From: Bdellovibrio sp. BCCA
Lineage (GTDB): Bacteria > Bdellovibrionota > Bdellovibrionia > Bdellovibrionales > Bdellovibrionaceae
Assembly: GCF_037996825.1 (NCBI RefSeq)
Contig: NZ_JBBNAC010000001.1
Coordinates: forward strand, 1,550,001 to 1,614,000
Length of the DNA: 64,000 nucleotides
Direction: 5' to 3'
Position numbers and translations under genes: made by a program. Positions 56,182 to 63,642 of the stretch are shown here, one piece after another. A model generated the notes under the pieces. The model was not told the origin of the DNA, did no database searches, and was given only the letters and a program-made list of their open reading frames with translations. Each line of letters begins with the position of its first letter. Within the stretch, counting starts at the first letter, position 1.

Positions 56182-57129
56182 ATGTCAAACAGAAAACTAG
56201 TTAGCGTTGTTACTCCTTGCTTTAATGAACAAGAAAACGTTCAGGATTGCTATGAGGCGATCAAAAGTCTTTTCGAGACGAAATTGAAAGATTATGACTA
56301 TGAGCATATTTTCTGCGACAACGCGTCGGGAGATAAAACAGTCGAGGAACTGGAAAAAATTGCCGCGCAAGATTCACGAGTGAAAGTCATTGTGAATGCA
56401 AACAATTTTGGTTTCCTAAGATCTATGTTTAATGGCGTTATTAGCTCTCGTGGAGACGCCGTAATTCCAATGATGCCAGCGGATTTGCAAGATCCTCCTG
56501 AGTTGATTCCTACATTTATCGAGTATTGGGAAAAGGGCTACAAAGTTGTCTATGGTCAGCGCGATAAAAGGGATGAGTCGTTTCTTATCGAAAGCGCAAG
56601 AAAGCTTTACTACAAATTTGTAAACCGTTTTTCCAAGGCCAAAATTCCTTTGGATGCAGGGGAGTTTCAACTTATTGATCGTAAAGTTGTTGAGGCTTTA
56701 AAGCTTTTTGATGATTACGAGCCTTACTTGCGCGGTTTGATTGCTCAGTGTGGTTTCAAGTCAATCGGTGTTAAGTACTTTATGAAGGCGCGTGAAAAAG
56801 GGGAGGCGAAAGGGCGTTTAGGGTTGCTCTTTGATCTTGCCTTGAATGGAATCGTATCTTCAACGACCGTACCTATCCGTGTTGGTCTTATTTTTGGTTT
56901 TTTGATGTCGTTGTTAAGCCTTGGTTATGCTGCTTTTTTGGTGATTCTATTCTTTGTGAATGGTCGTTCGCACGTGAATCCCGGTATGGCAAGTTTGATG
57001 ATTGGTTTGTTTTTGCTAAGCGGAATCCAACTCTTTTTTATCGCTTTAGTTGGCGAGTACGTCGCTTCTATTCACAATCAGGTTAGAAAAGGACCTTTGG
57101 TTGTTGAGGATCGTCGAATTAATTTTTAG
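56182..57129 (+). CDS. GT2 polyprenyl-phosphate glycosyltransferase
   Basis: A 315-residue protein. The GT2 domain (about 1-220) begins VSVVTPCFNEQENVQ, with the DxD-type PADLQDPPELI and DAGEFQLIDR. Two C-terminal helices (about 230-300) follow, as in GtrB/DPM1-like enzymes that load a sugar on undecaprenyl phosphate. Its end overlaps the GT-C-like gene on the other strand by 11 bases. Confidence 0.85.
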   Translation: MSNRKLVSVVTPCFNEQENVQDCYEAIKSLFETKLKDYDYEHIFCDNASGDKTVEELEKIAAQDSRVKVIVNANNFGFLRSMFNGVISSRGDAVIPMMPADLQDPPELIPTFIEYWEKGYKVVYGQRDKRDESFLIESARKLYYKFVNRFSKAKIPLDAGEFQLIDRKVVEALKLFDDYEPYLRGLIAQCGFKSIGVKYFMKAREKGEAKGRLGLLFDLALNGIVSSTTVPIRVGLIFGFLMSLLSLGYAAFLVILFFVNGRSHVNPGMASLMIGLFLLSGIQLFFIALVGEYVASIHNQVRKGPLVVEDRRINF

Positions 57130-58573
57130 TCTCTTGATGAGTCCTTTTGTAGATCCAGTGCTTTTTAAAAGGCTGCTCGGGCAATAAACTGTATGGACCA
57201 TAGCTTGTTTCGGAGATATGGAAAAAATCTTTATTGCTTTCATTAACCACAACATACTCGATATCGAATTTTTGAGCCTCTGAAAAGAGCGCTTCTGCCG
57301 TTGCGGGAAGAAGCTGTTTTTCGACGTTGTCTCGATAATTGATAAAAGATTGAATTCGGAACTTTTCGACGCCAGGAAAAATTAATTCGTGTGGAGAAAG
57401 AACATTGGCATTTGTCGGAAGTAGCTGTGCAACACGTTCAAGCTCTGCAAAATCAGCGTGAGCAATCTCTATATCTTTTCCCCAGAATTTCGAAATATCA
57501 TATCCCCAGGATCCAATTAAGAAAATTGCAACTGCTGCCCATGCGAGGGTGGATCGTCTCTCTCTCAAAAGACTTTCGAAAGACCATACCGCTAACAGTA
57601 ATAAGAACGGTAAAGCGTACATCAAATAGTTAGTATTGTTTCCGTGGGTAACTTGGGCCACGCACAAAGAAAGAAGACCCGTATAATATAAAACTCGTTT
57701 ATGGGATTGAATAAGATGCTTTCTTGCCGGTATCAAAAGCAACAGCAGCATCAGCGAGTAAATCATTTCCGGAGGACTGTGAAAATAGCGAGCGGTTTCT
57801 GAGAACACTCTGAGGAGCGATTCCCATCCATATTTTCCAGTAGCGACATCTCTCCAGTTTGTAAGCTGCAGATAAAGTTGGTGGAGGTCATCAAAAGACC
57901 TTACGTCATAAGTAAAGAAGAAAAGAAGTCCCCAAGTTGCAATGACGCCATAGAAAAATCCCGCCCACCATTTACGGTATATCCATAGTAGCAAGACGGC
58001 GGCTCCCGTGAATACGACGCCATTTAGATGAGTTGCAATTCCAACTCCGGAAACAAATGCAGATGCAATAAGAAGCCATTTTTTTTGCAAATCAAAGTAA
58101 GCATCTAAGAGCAGGTAGCTTAAGAGCCCCCAGAAAACCAGATGGGCTTCGGGGCGAAACACGAAACCCAAATTCATGGTGTGGAAGAATGCTAAAAAGA
58201 GTGCAAACAAAAGCAAAACATATTTTTTAGACTGAGAACCTTTATTGTAAATCATCGAAAGTAGCGGGAGGCTTGCTAAGATATATAAAAGACTTAGTGC
58301 TTTTAAAACATAGGGTTTAAAGCCAAACCAGTGAATAAGCCAAGCTCCTTGGATATGAAAAAGCTTGTGATAGACGAACAGTTGTTTTTCTGCGGTATAA
58401 AAACCGCGCATGGCTTCCGATTTTACGTAACCCAGTTTGTTCAGCCAGAACGAATATTCAGCAAGCCATACATCATCAATATGAATGGTTCTTCCCCAAA
58501 GGCTTAAGATGAAAAGCAGGGCTGACATGCAAAAACAGAAAGTAGCCGCGAGGCTAAATTTTTTTGTGAACAT
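57119..58573 (-). CDS. GT-C-like membrane glycosyltransferase
   Basis: A 484-residue protein with about 10 helices. The first periplasmic loop carries a short acidic motif (TIHIDDVWLAEYSF, residues about 30-43) where GT-C/GT39-type enzymes keep their catalytic Asp pair. The C-terminal 100 residues form a periplasmic tail. Such proteins use polyprenyl-phosphate sugars, which the adjacent GT2 would make. The sugar is unknown. Confidence 0.7.
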   Translation of the reverse strand: MFTKKFSLAATFCFCMSALLFILSLWGRTIHIDDVWLAEYSFWLNKLGYVKSEAMRGFYTAEKQLFVYHKLFHIQGAWLIHWFGFKPYVLKALSLLYILASLPLLSMIYNKGSQSKKYVLLLFALFLAFFHTMNLGFVFRPEAHLVFWGLLSYLLLDAYFDLQKKWLLIASAFVSGVGIATHLNGVVFTGAAVLLLWIYRKWWAGFFYGVIATWGLLFFFTYDVRSFDDLHQLYLQLTNWRDVATGKYGWESLLRVFSETARYFHSPPEMIYSLMLLLLLIPARKHLIQSHKRVLYYTGLLSLCVAQVTHGNNTNYLMYALPFLLLLAVWSFESLLRERRSTLAWAAVAIFLIGSWGYDISKFWGKDIEIAHADFAELERVAQLLPTNANVLSPHELIFPGVEKFRIQSFINYRDNVEKQLLPATAEALFSEAQKFDIEYVVVNESNKDFFHISETSYGPYSLLPEQPFKKHWIYKRTHQETKN

Positions 58574-58741
58574 ACATGAAGTAGTTTAGGTGTTTAAAGG
58601 GGAATATTCCAGATTTTTAGTGCTTGTGGTGTGTCAAAGATGCTCCGTTCTTCGGATAGCGTATTCCGAATATTGAAAGCGGTGAGAGCGTGAGGTTGGT
58701 ACCAAGTATGCAAAATACCTTTAAAAATGAATATTTATAAA

Positions 58742-58762
58742 TGTATGGCTAATAGCCATACA
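58742..58762. promoter_or_regulatory. Palindromic operator of a small TA-like operon
   Basis: TGTATGGCT, three bases AAT and AGCCATACA form a perfect 9-bp-arm inverted repeat, ending 14 bases before the start codon at 58777. Autorepression by the RHH protein encoded second is the likely use. The gap 58574-58776 otherwise shows nothing I can support. Confidence 0.6.
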
Positions 58763-58776
58763 AAAAGGTATAATGC

Positions 58777-59016
58777 ATGAAGAAGGTTAACCCCACGAAA
58801 AGCAGGAAGATACAGAAGCTCCGTGGTTATCTTATTGAGGAAGTAGTGATCGAGGGCGTTCTTTTGGATGTCCGCGAGAATCCAAGTTATCCAGAGCAGT
58901 ATATAGAAGTCTACTACTTCAAAGATTATGTCTGGGCAGTAATTTCGGGAAGCAATCCGGATCGTTATATAACCATGTACCGTAGTAGAAAATTGAAGAA
59001 GGAATACGGACTATGA
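58777..59016 (+). CDS. Small BrnT/DUF4258-like toxin candidate
   Basis: A 79-residue protein. It ends with VWAVISGSNPDRYITMYRSR, in the manner of the compact RelE-fold DUF4258/BrnT proteins. An antitoxin-like gene begins inside its last codons (four-base overlap), and a perfect palindrome precedes it. AAGG eight bases upstream serves as ribosome site. Toxin role is inferred from the size, fold hint and partner. Confidence 0.6.
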   Translation: MKKVNPTKSRKIQKLRGYLIEEVVIEGVLLDVRENPSYPEQYIEVYYFKDYVWAVISGSNPDRYITMYRSRKLKKEYGL

Positions 59017-59336
59017 AGAAAAACAAAGTTCCTACCAAAAAAGAGATAGAAGAAAATTTTGAACAATGGAAAAGTGCTGGTCGTGAGAAGATAGCGGCAG
59101 TTCGTGCTCGAAATGAACTGCTTCGTCAGGAAAAATCTAAGAAGGAAGCTAAGTTTACGGCAAGATTGACACTGGAAGATTTTGACGGCTTTAAAAGTGT
59201 CGCAGAAAAAAAAGGCATTCCGTATCAAACGCTTTTGAGCTCGGTCATCCATGGATATATCAATGGGCATTTGGTAGACGTCGAAGAAATCCGCAAAGTA
59301 ATCCCAGGGCTAAAGTTAAAGAAAAAAGCCGGGTGA
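59013..59336 (+). CDS. Ribbon-helix-helix (CopG-like) antitoxin
   Basis: A 107-residue basic protein. A coiled, Lys/Glu-rich N terminus (about 1-50) precedes the RHH core ARLTLEDFDGFKSVAEKKGI then PYQTLLSSVIHGYING (about 50-87). ATG 59013 overlaps the upstream stop as ATGA. It shares the IPYQTL helix with the orphan RHH protein at 17395. A terminator for the opposite strand lies across its last codons. Confidence 0.72.
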   Translation: MKKNKVPTKKEIEENFEQWKSAGREKIAAVRARNELLRQEKSKKEAKFTARLTLEDFDGFKSVAEKKGIPYQTLLSSVIHGYINGHLVDVEEIRKVIPGLKLKKKAG

Positions 59337-59354
59337 CGCTCAAAACCTCACCCG
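59320..59354 (-). terminator. Rho-independent terminator overlapping two coding ends
   Basis: Read on the reverse strand, CGGGTGA and TCACCCG pair across an 11-base loop and are followed by GC and six T (59327-59322). It serves the beta-barrel gene (59340-59804) but lies partly inside that gene's stop codon and inside the last codons of the antitoxin gene. Confidence 0.65.
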
Positions 59355-59804
59355 CACCCCAATCCCCACATCCAAATCAACATCGGTCTTCGGCACTAAA
59401 TCCATCGCCAAAGACACCTCTCCAAAAATCTCTACATTGGGATTATGAAAATTATAAAGAAGTCCAAGAGGAGCACGAGGTCCCAAAGCAATCTCGCCAT
59501 CGTGCTTGCCACCGTTGATGCTAATCAATCGAACGCCAAGACCATAATACAATTCAATCGGCCCCTCGGAAGTCGCAAATGAACGCGCATGATCCCAAAG
59601 ATAGGTGGCGTGCACATGCAAACCTTCATAGTGTCCCGTTGAATAGGCAAGAGCACCTTCTAAAGAGTGCTGGCCATCCATGCCCAGTCTTCCGGAGATA
59701 CCTGTTGGGTCTCCGATCACAGCTCCTAATGCGGCCTCAGCGTGAGCGTGTTGAATTCCAAGAAGAGAAATTAATAGAATGAATATAAAGAAAAGCTTCG
59801 TCAT
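59340..59804 (-). CDS. Small outer-membrane beta-barrel-like protein
   Basis: A 154-residue protein with signal peptide 1-22 (HAHA-EA). The mature part has Gly-rich amphipathic strands (GAVIGDPTGISGRLGMDGQH, ELYYGLGVRLI, EIFGEVSLAMDL) and ends in a beta strand VGIGVRVRF with terminal Phe. It resembles the BAPKO_0422/DUF3996-type small barrels, with moderate confidence. A terminator overlaps its stop codon. Confidence 0.72.
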   Translation of the reverse strand: MTKLFFIFILLISLLGIQHAHAEAALGAVIGDPTGISGRLGMDGQHSLEGALAYSTGHYEGLHVHATYLWDHARSFATSEGPIELYYGLGVRLISINGGKHDGEIALGPRAPLGLLYNFHNPNVEIFGEVSLAMDLVPKTDVDLDVGIGVRVRF

Positions 59805-59901
59805 GAAGTCCCTCCGCTGTTTGATTATGCCAAGGCCTATTAATGATGCCAGATTTTCTTGTTGGCATGTTTCAAACCGAGTTCTGTTGTCGAAAGCTTA
59901 G

Positions 59902-60054
59902 TCAAAATACACAAGATTAAGAAAGTCCGTCAGTCCAGAGCGTGCAGCTCGATTTGCACAAATCCTGGGATTTGCTGAAGACAGATTTATTCAGCTAGCT
60001 CTTCAAGATCAATTAACTCAGGCGGGTTTGAACTATAAGGTTCACGTTTCGTAA
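59902..60054 (+). pseudogene. Tail of an XRE-type HTH gene (remnant)
   Basis: A 50-codon frame without start codon. It reads RKSVSPERAARFAQILGFAE, then RFIQLALQDQLTQAGLNYKV and a stop at 60052-60054. This is the C-terminal end of a small XRE-type regulator or antitoxin, whose front half (the recognition helices) is absent. Upstream in the frame is a stop at 59899. The bases between 59805 and 59901 show no gene. Confidence 0.6.
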
Positions 60055-60090
60055 ATACCTCTTTTCTCTCTGAAATAAAACCTTGAAATT

Positions 60091-60108
60091 TACACATAAT
60101 TTACATAT
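60091..60108. repeat. Second copy of the 18-bp sequence at 2510-2527
   Basis: TACACATAATTTACATAT, identical and same orientation. It precedes the interrupted small gene at 60119 by ten bases. Confidence 0.5.
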
Positions 60109-60118
60109 AAACTAAAAA

Positions 60119-60370
60119 ATGACTATCAGGTGTAGCTTTCATCCTGAGGCGTCTGATTTGGCATAAAATGCTTATAATAATGAAAAAATCAATAATCTTG
60201 AATTTTTCATGTTTTTGGCCGATACTAATGAGGGATATGTGAATTGCGAAAAATATCATCAGGCTCTGAAAGAGCTTTATGAGGTTGAGCCGAATAATGT
60301 TCTCGTGAGTCACGTTCCGCTGACGGAAAGATATCAGCGCGCGAATATGTGTCATAAACCTTGCGAGTGA
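60119..60370 (+). pseudogene. Small gene interrupted by an in-frame TAA, coupled to an HTH gene
   Basis: One frame runs from ATG 60119 (MTIRCSFHPEASDLA) to an in-frame TAA at 60164-60166 and on to TGA 60368-60370, 83 codons. The part after the stop could start at ATG 60209 and gives 53 residues with Cys/His pairs, MFLADTNEGYVNCEKYHQAL to a NMCHKPCE ending. The last stop overlaps ATG of the HTH gene (TGATG), which suggests a former two-gene operon. Family unknown. Confidence 0.45.
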
Positions 60371-60900
60371 TGGAAAGCATGGAACTTAAAAGAAAAAAAT
60401 TAAGTACAGAAATCGAACATGACTACAAAATGCTTATTGCTGGCAGAGAACGAGTTTTGCCGACAGTTGTCTTCACTATAAGTCCTTTCGATAAAGGTAG
60501 AACGATTTCAGCAACTGAGTATAAACGTTTATATGCAATTGTGTGTAAAGAGATTTTATCAGATATAACAAAACCTCTTCTCTATGAAGAGTTAGAGCTC
60601 TTGAGAAGGTATTTTCAAGTTACTCAGAGTGAAATTGCCAATGCGTTAGAGGTTGATGAAAGCACCGTTAGTAAATGGCGAAAACAGCACGGAGTTTTAG
60701 AGAGTCGTAACTCACGTGTTCTAAAAGAGTTTTTTATTAGTAAATTACCATCCAAAAATGTTGTTATTATGATTGATGGTCAATTTTATGAATTGTCATC
60801 AAAGGCAGATTTAATGGCCAGTATTTCTGAGGTTATTGTGAAAGCAGTAGTTTTAGAAGAAGAGAAAGGCGAAGAATATAGATCTGCGAGGCATCGATAA
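60370..60900 (+). CDS. HTH-domain protein of a possible small-gene/antitoxin pair
   Basis: A 176-residue protein. The helix-turn-helix is TQSEIANALEVDESTVSKWR (about residues 95-114), with helical regions on both sides. ATG 60370 overlaps the preceding stop; ATG 60379 is the alternative. Its C terminus (GEEYRSARHR) is odd because a coding-like frame continues after it in another frame (60882-61031), so it may be shortened by a frameshift. An antitoxin or regulator role is a guess from the fold. Confidence 0.6.
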   Translation: MESMELKRKKLSTEIEHDYKMLIAGRERVLPTVVFTISPFDKGRTISATEYKRLYAIVCKEILSDITKPLLYEELELLRRYFQVTQSEIANALEVDESTVSKWRKQHGVLESRNSRVLKEFFISKLPSKNVVIMIDGQFYELSSKADLMASISEVIVKAVVLEEEKGEEYRSARHR

Positions 60901-61031
60901 AAAAGAAAACTCCCAAAGCAAAAAATAAATTCTCAAATTTAAAAGACAGAAAATCTTTTTACAAATGCGACCCAAAAGATTTGTTTAAAAACGATTGGCT
61001 CAAAGAGTGGAAGCCATTTATCTCTGCTTAA
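60882..61031 (+). pseudogene. Coding-like frame without start codon, possibly the shifted tail of the HTH gene
   Basis: From 60882 the frame reads ICEASIKKKTPKAKNKFSNL, then DRKSFYKCDPKDLFKNDWLK and EWKPFISA to TAA 61029-61031. No ATG, GTG or TTG begins it. If read as a continuation of the HTH protein after a single-base shift near 60887, the protein would be about 44 residues longer. Its end overlaps the PPC gene by 14 bases. Confidence 0.35.
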
Positions 61032-61440
61032 TAATCAACTCCCTATACCCCGTATGCCCATCCTGCTCACGGGTGAACATCAAATCCTGATTCTCCAACA
61101 ACATAATCTCAGCGGTCGTGTGAATCTCAGAGCCATCCATCAAGTGTCCACCAATCACGTCACCTTCAAAGTTCGCGACAGAGATATGCAAATGCACACC
61201 GCTCGTGCCCACCGTGCCGGTTAAAGAAACGATCTCAAATGGTCCTTGGAATTCGACGACGTCTTTGCCTCCCGACAGGCGAATGTGCGCTTTAGTAAGG
61301 CTTCCGACGGAACTCACGACGCAGGCCGCGTGGAGGTGGTGCAACTGGCAATAATAAAGAAGCTCTTTTTTGAGGTCTTGGCCCGGTCTCAAACGGAAAC
61401 AGTGGCTTGTCACAGAGCTAGTATAAGGTTGAGTCGCCAT
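61018..61440 (-). CDS. PPC-domain protein (DUF296)
   Basis: A 140-residue protein of the plant-and-prokaryote-conserved domain family. The signature lies around residues 80-102: GVHLHISVANFEGDVIGGHL, with the zinc-ligand-like His pattern. Bacterial members are often DNA-binding-like trimers of unknown job. AAGGGG precedes the start. It is divergent from the cysK leader. Confidence 0.85.
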   Translation of the reverse strand: MATQPYTSSVTSHCFRLRPGQDLKKELLYYCQLHHLHAACVVSSVGSLTKAHIRLSGGKDVVEFQGPFEIVSLTGTVGTSGVHLHISVANFEGDVIGGHLMDGSEIHTTAEIMLLENQDLMFTREQDGHTGYRELIIKQR

Positions 61441-61486
61441 AAGAAAACCCCTTTTTATTGACAGAAATCGAACACAGTTTGCTTTG

Positions 61487-61505
61487 CTCCTCTGACAGAG
61501 AGGAG
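61487..61505 (+). promoter_or_regulatory. Hairpin containing the ribosome site of the cysK leader ORF
   Basis: CTCCTCT, a five-base loop GACAG and AGAGGAG form a perfect 7-bp stem. The right arm is also the AGGAG ribosome site for the 12-codon frame at 61514, so folding would hide it. Confidence 0.5.
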
Positions 61506-61513
61506 TATCATAG

Positions 61514-61552
61514 ATGAACGGCTACCTCTCACCAGAATGGGCACATTTATGA
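61514..61552 (+). CDS. Candidate leader peptide in front of cysK
   Basis: MNGYLSPEWAHL-stop. AGGAG lies eight bases upstream at the ideal distance, and the TGA overlaps the cysK ATG as ATGA (61549-61552). cysK itself lacks a ribosome site, so it probably depends on translation of this frame. No cysteine codons, so classical attenuation by Cys-tRNA is not suggested. Confidence 0.45.
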   Translation: MNGYLSPEWAHL

Positions 61553-62538
61553 AAGTATATTCTGATATCACGAAGACGATTGGTCAAACCCCCTTGGTCG
61601 AAATGCAAAGAATCGGGAAGGGGTTGCCAGGAAAATTACTTCTTAAGCTTGAATTTTTTAATCCTTTAGCGTCCGTCAAAGATCGCATCGGTCTTGCGAT
61701 GATTGAAGATGCGGAGCGCTCAGGCAAACTAAAACCCGGTATGCAAATCATCGAACCCACAAGCGGCAACACGGGGATTGCGTTGGCATTTGTGGCCGCA
61801 GCTAAAGGTTATCAAATCACTTTGACGATGCCAGAAACAATGTCACAAGAGCGCAGAACTTTGCTCTTAATGTTGGGAGCAAAAATCATCCTCACGCCGG
61901 GACCTTTGGGAATGAAGGGGGCGATCGCAAAGGCGATGGAACTCATGGATAAAACTCCGAACGCCTGGATGGCAGGACAGTTCGATAATGCCGCCAATCC
62001 CGCGATTCACAAAGAAACGACGGCGATGGAAATTTGGAACGACACCGACGGCAAAGTAGATATGGTCATCAGTGGAGTCGGTACTTCAGGGACCATCACC
62101 GGCGTCGGACAAATTCTAAAAGCGAAAAAACCCAGTGTAAAAATGATCGCGGTCGAGCCTACAGAAAGCCCTGTGCTCTCTGGAGGAAAACCGGGTCCTC
62201 ACAAAATTCAAGGACTCGGTGCGGGATTTATTCCAAGCGTGATGGATCGCTCTGTCGTTGATGGCGTAGAGCAAGTTTCTTCGGAAGAGTCTATGAAAAT
62301 GGCTCGGGAAGTGATTAAGACCGAAGGCATTCCTGTGGGGATTTCTTCGGGAGCCGCGATTGCCGCAGGTTTAAGACAAGCCTCGCGCGAAGAAAATCGC
62401 GGCAAGTGGATCGTTGTGATTATTCCAAGTACAACAGAACGTTATCTTTCTACGTTGCTTGCAGAACAAGAGCGCCAAGAAGCACAAGGTTTGCAAGTAG
62501 CGACAGTGGACGAAACTTATTTAAGCAAGGTGAAGTAA
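61549..62538 (+). CDS. cysK: Cysteine synthase A (O-acetylserine sulfhydrylase)
   Basis: A 329-residue PLP enzyme (333 from ATG 61537). It has the PLP-lysine in NPLASVKDRIG (Lys44), the substrate loop TSGNTG and PLP-phosphate loop GVGTSGTITG. CysK forms cysteine from O-acetylserine and sulfide. ATG 61549 is preferred since it is coupled (ATGA) to the leader frame; ATG 61537 has no ribosome site. Confidence 0.92.
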   Translation: MKVYSDITKTIGQTPLVEMQRIGKGLPGKLLLKLEFFNPLASVKDRIGLAMIEDAERSGKLKPGMQIIEPTSGNTGIALAFVAAAKGYQITLTMPETMSQERRTLLLMLGAKIILTPGPLGMKGAIAKAMELMDKTPNAWMAGQFDNAANPAIHKETTAMEIWNDTDGKVDMVISGVGTSGTITGVGQILKAKKPSVKMIAVEPTESPVLSGGKPGPHKIQGLGAGFIPSVMDRSVVDGVEQVSSEESMKMAREVIKTEGIPVGISSGAAIAAGLRQASREENRGKWIVVIIPSTTERYLSTLLAEQERQEAQGLQVATVDETYLSKVK

Positions 62539-62543
62539 GAAAA

Positions 62544-63308
62544 ATGGTTCCTTATATCGTACCAGCGAAAGAAAAAGTCTTACTCAAGATCGGCGACGGA
62601 GAGCTTGTCACGCCTCCCGTGGCTCCGTCAGAGTTTGATATCTTCGTATGGAATGTCTATAAGGGACAAAAAGCGCATATTTTTGAAAATGATTTTCGAC
62701 GTCTTGGAGAAGGAAAGGATTTTATTCTTCTGCAAGAGGCGATTTTAGATCAGCGCATGCCCAAACTTTGGAAAGAGAATTTCTCCTCTTACGAGTGGCA
62801 TCTTGCGCAGAGCTTTCACTATAAAAAAGATCTTTCAAGCACTGGCGTAGCCATCGGTTCAAGACTTCGCCCGCAAGCGGTGGATTTTATTCGCGCAAAA
62901 ACGAGAGAATTCTTTTGGCTCACCCCAAAGCTCACACTTTTTAATGAATATGATTTCGCAGGTACGAAAGTTTTATTCGTGTGCACACACGTTTTAAATT
63001 TCGTAACATTGGGAGCCTTCACAAATTCCCTTTATGAAATCGCAGAAAAAATTTCTGAATTCAAAGGACCTATAGTTTTGGCCGGAGATTTCAACACTTG
63101 GAATTTCAAACGCTACATGATCATGAAAAGTATTTTCAGAGATTTAAATCTAGAACACCTAGATCTCGACGACGACGGCCGAGTGCTTAAGCTGGATCAT
63201 GTCTTCGTCAGAGGTTTCGACGTGGTTAAGGCCCGAGTGCATCACACAGTTGTAAGCTCCGACCATTTTCCTTTAGAAATAAAACTTAAATTGCAAACAA
63301 GTCCGTAG
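62544..63308 (+). CDS. Endonuclease/exonuclease/phosphatase-family protein
   Basis: A 254-residue EEP-fold protein: FVWNVYKG, LLQEA (catalytic Glu), LAGDFNTW (Asp/Asn) and the C-terminal SDHFPLE (Asp-His). Relatives act on phosphodiesters of DNA, lipids or nucleotides; the substrate is not evident. No signal peptide. It lies five bases after cysK, so probably in the same transcript. Confidence 0.83.
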   Translation: MVPYIVPAKEKVLLKIGDGELVTPPVAPSEFDIFVWNVYKGQKAHIFENDFRRLGEGKDFILLQEAILDQRMPKLWKENFSSYEWHLAQSFHYKKDLSSTGVAIGSRLRPQAVDFIRAKTREFFWLTPKLTLFNEYDFAGTKVLFVCTHVLNFVTLGAFTNSLYEIAEKISEFKGPIVLAGDFNTWNFKRYMIMKSIFRDLNLEHLDLDDDGRVLKLDHVFVRGFDVVKARVHHTVVSSDHFPLEIKLKLQTSP

Positions 63309-63353
63309 GCTTAGCTGCTTTCTGTAGACTGGATTTTTCAGTGGCAAAATAAA

Positions 63354-63376
63354 TATGACCATGATATTATGACCAT
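63354..63376. promoter_or_regulatory. Direct repeats upstream of the Phd antitoxin gene
   Basis: TATGACCAT occurs at 63354-63362 and 63368-63376, 14 bases apart, just before AAGGAG of the phd gene. Likely antitoxin binding sites. Confidence 0.5.
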
Positions 63377-63396
63377 AGTCTTTTAAGGAGATCGCT

Positions 63397-63642
63397 ATGG
63401 CAAAAAAAATACCTGCCGGAGAGTTTAAGGCTCAATGTCTTATGCTTATGGATCGTGTAAAAAAATACGGACAAGCGGTCACGATTACGAAGCACGGAAA
63501 GCCCGTAGCTAAGTTGGTTCCTGCGCAAGACGAAGTTGATGAGACGATCCAAAGCCCCTTTGGAGTTATGGATGGAACAGCGGAAATAAAAGGCGACATA
63601 GTTAAGTCTACAGGCGAAAAGTGGAATGCCGATGAAAAGTAG
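63397..63642 (+). CDS. Phd/YefM-family antitoxin
   Basis: An 81-residue protein. The N terminus AKKIPAGEFKAQCLMLMDRV and the VTITKHGKPVAKLVP segment are the classic Phd/YefM DNA-binding fold, followed by a flexible toxin-binding tail. AAGGAG precedes the start. Overlaps the PIN gene by 11 bases. Confidence 0.88.
   Translation: MAKKIPAGEFKAQCLMLMDRVKKYGQAVTITKHGKPVAKLVPAQDEVDETIQSPFGVMDGTAEIKGDIVKSTGEKWNADEK

Noticed and set aside
58769-58774. TATAAT as a -10 promoter box
   Set aside because: Only two bases before the start codon at 58777; it would start transcription inside the gene.
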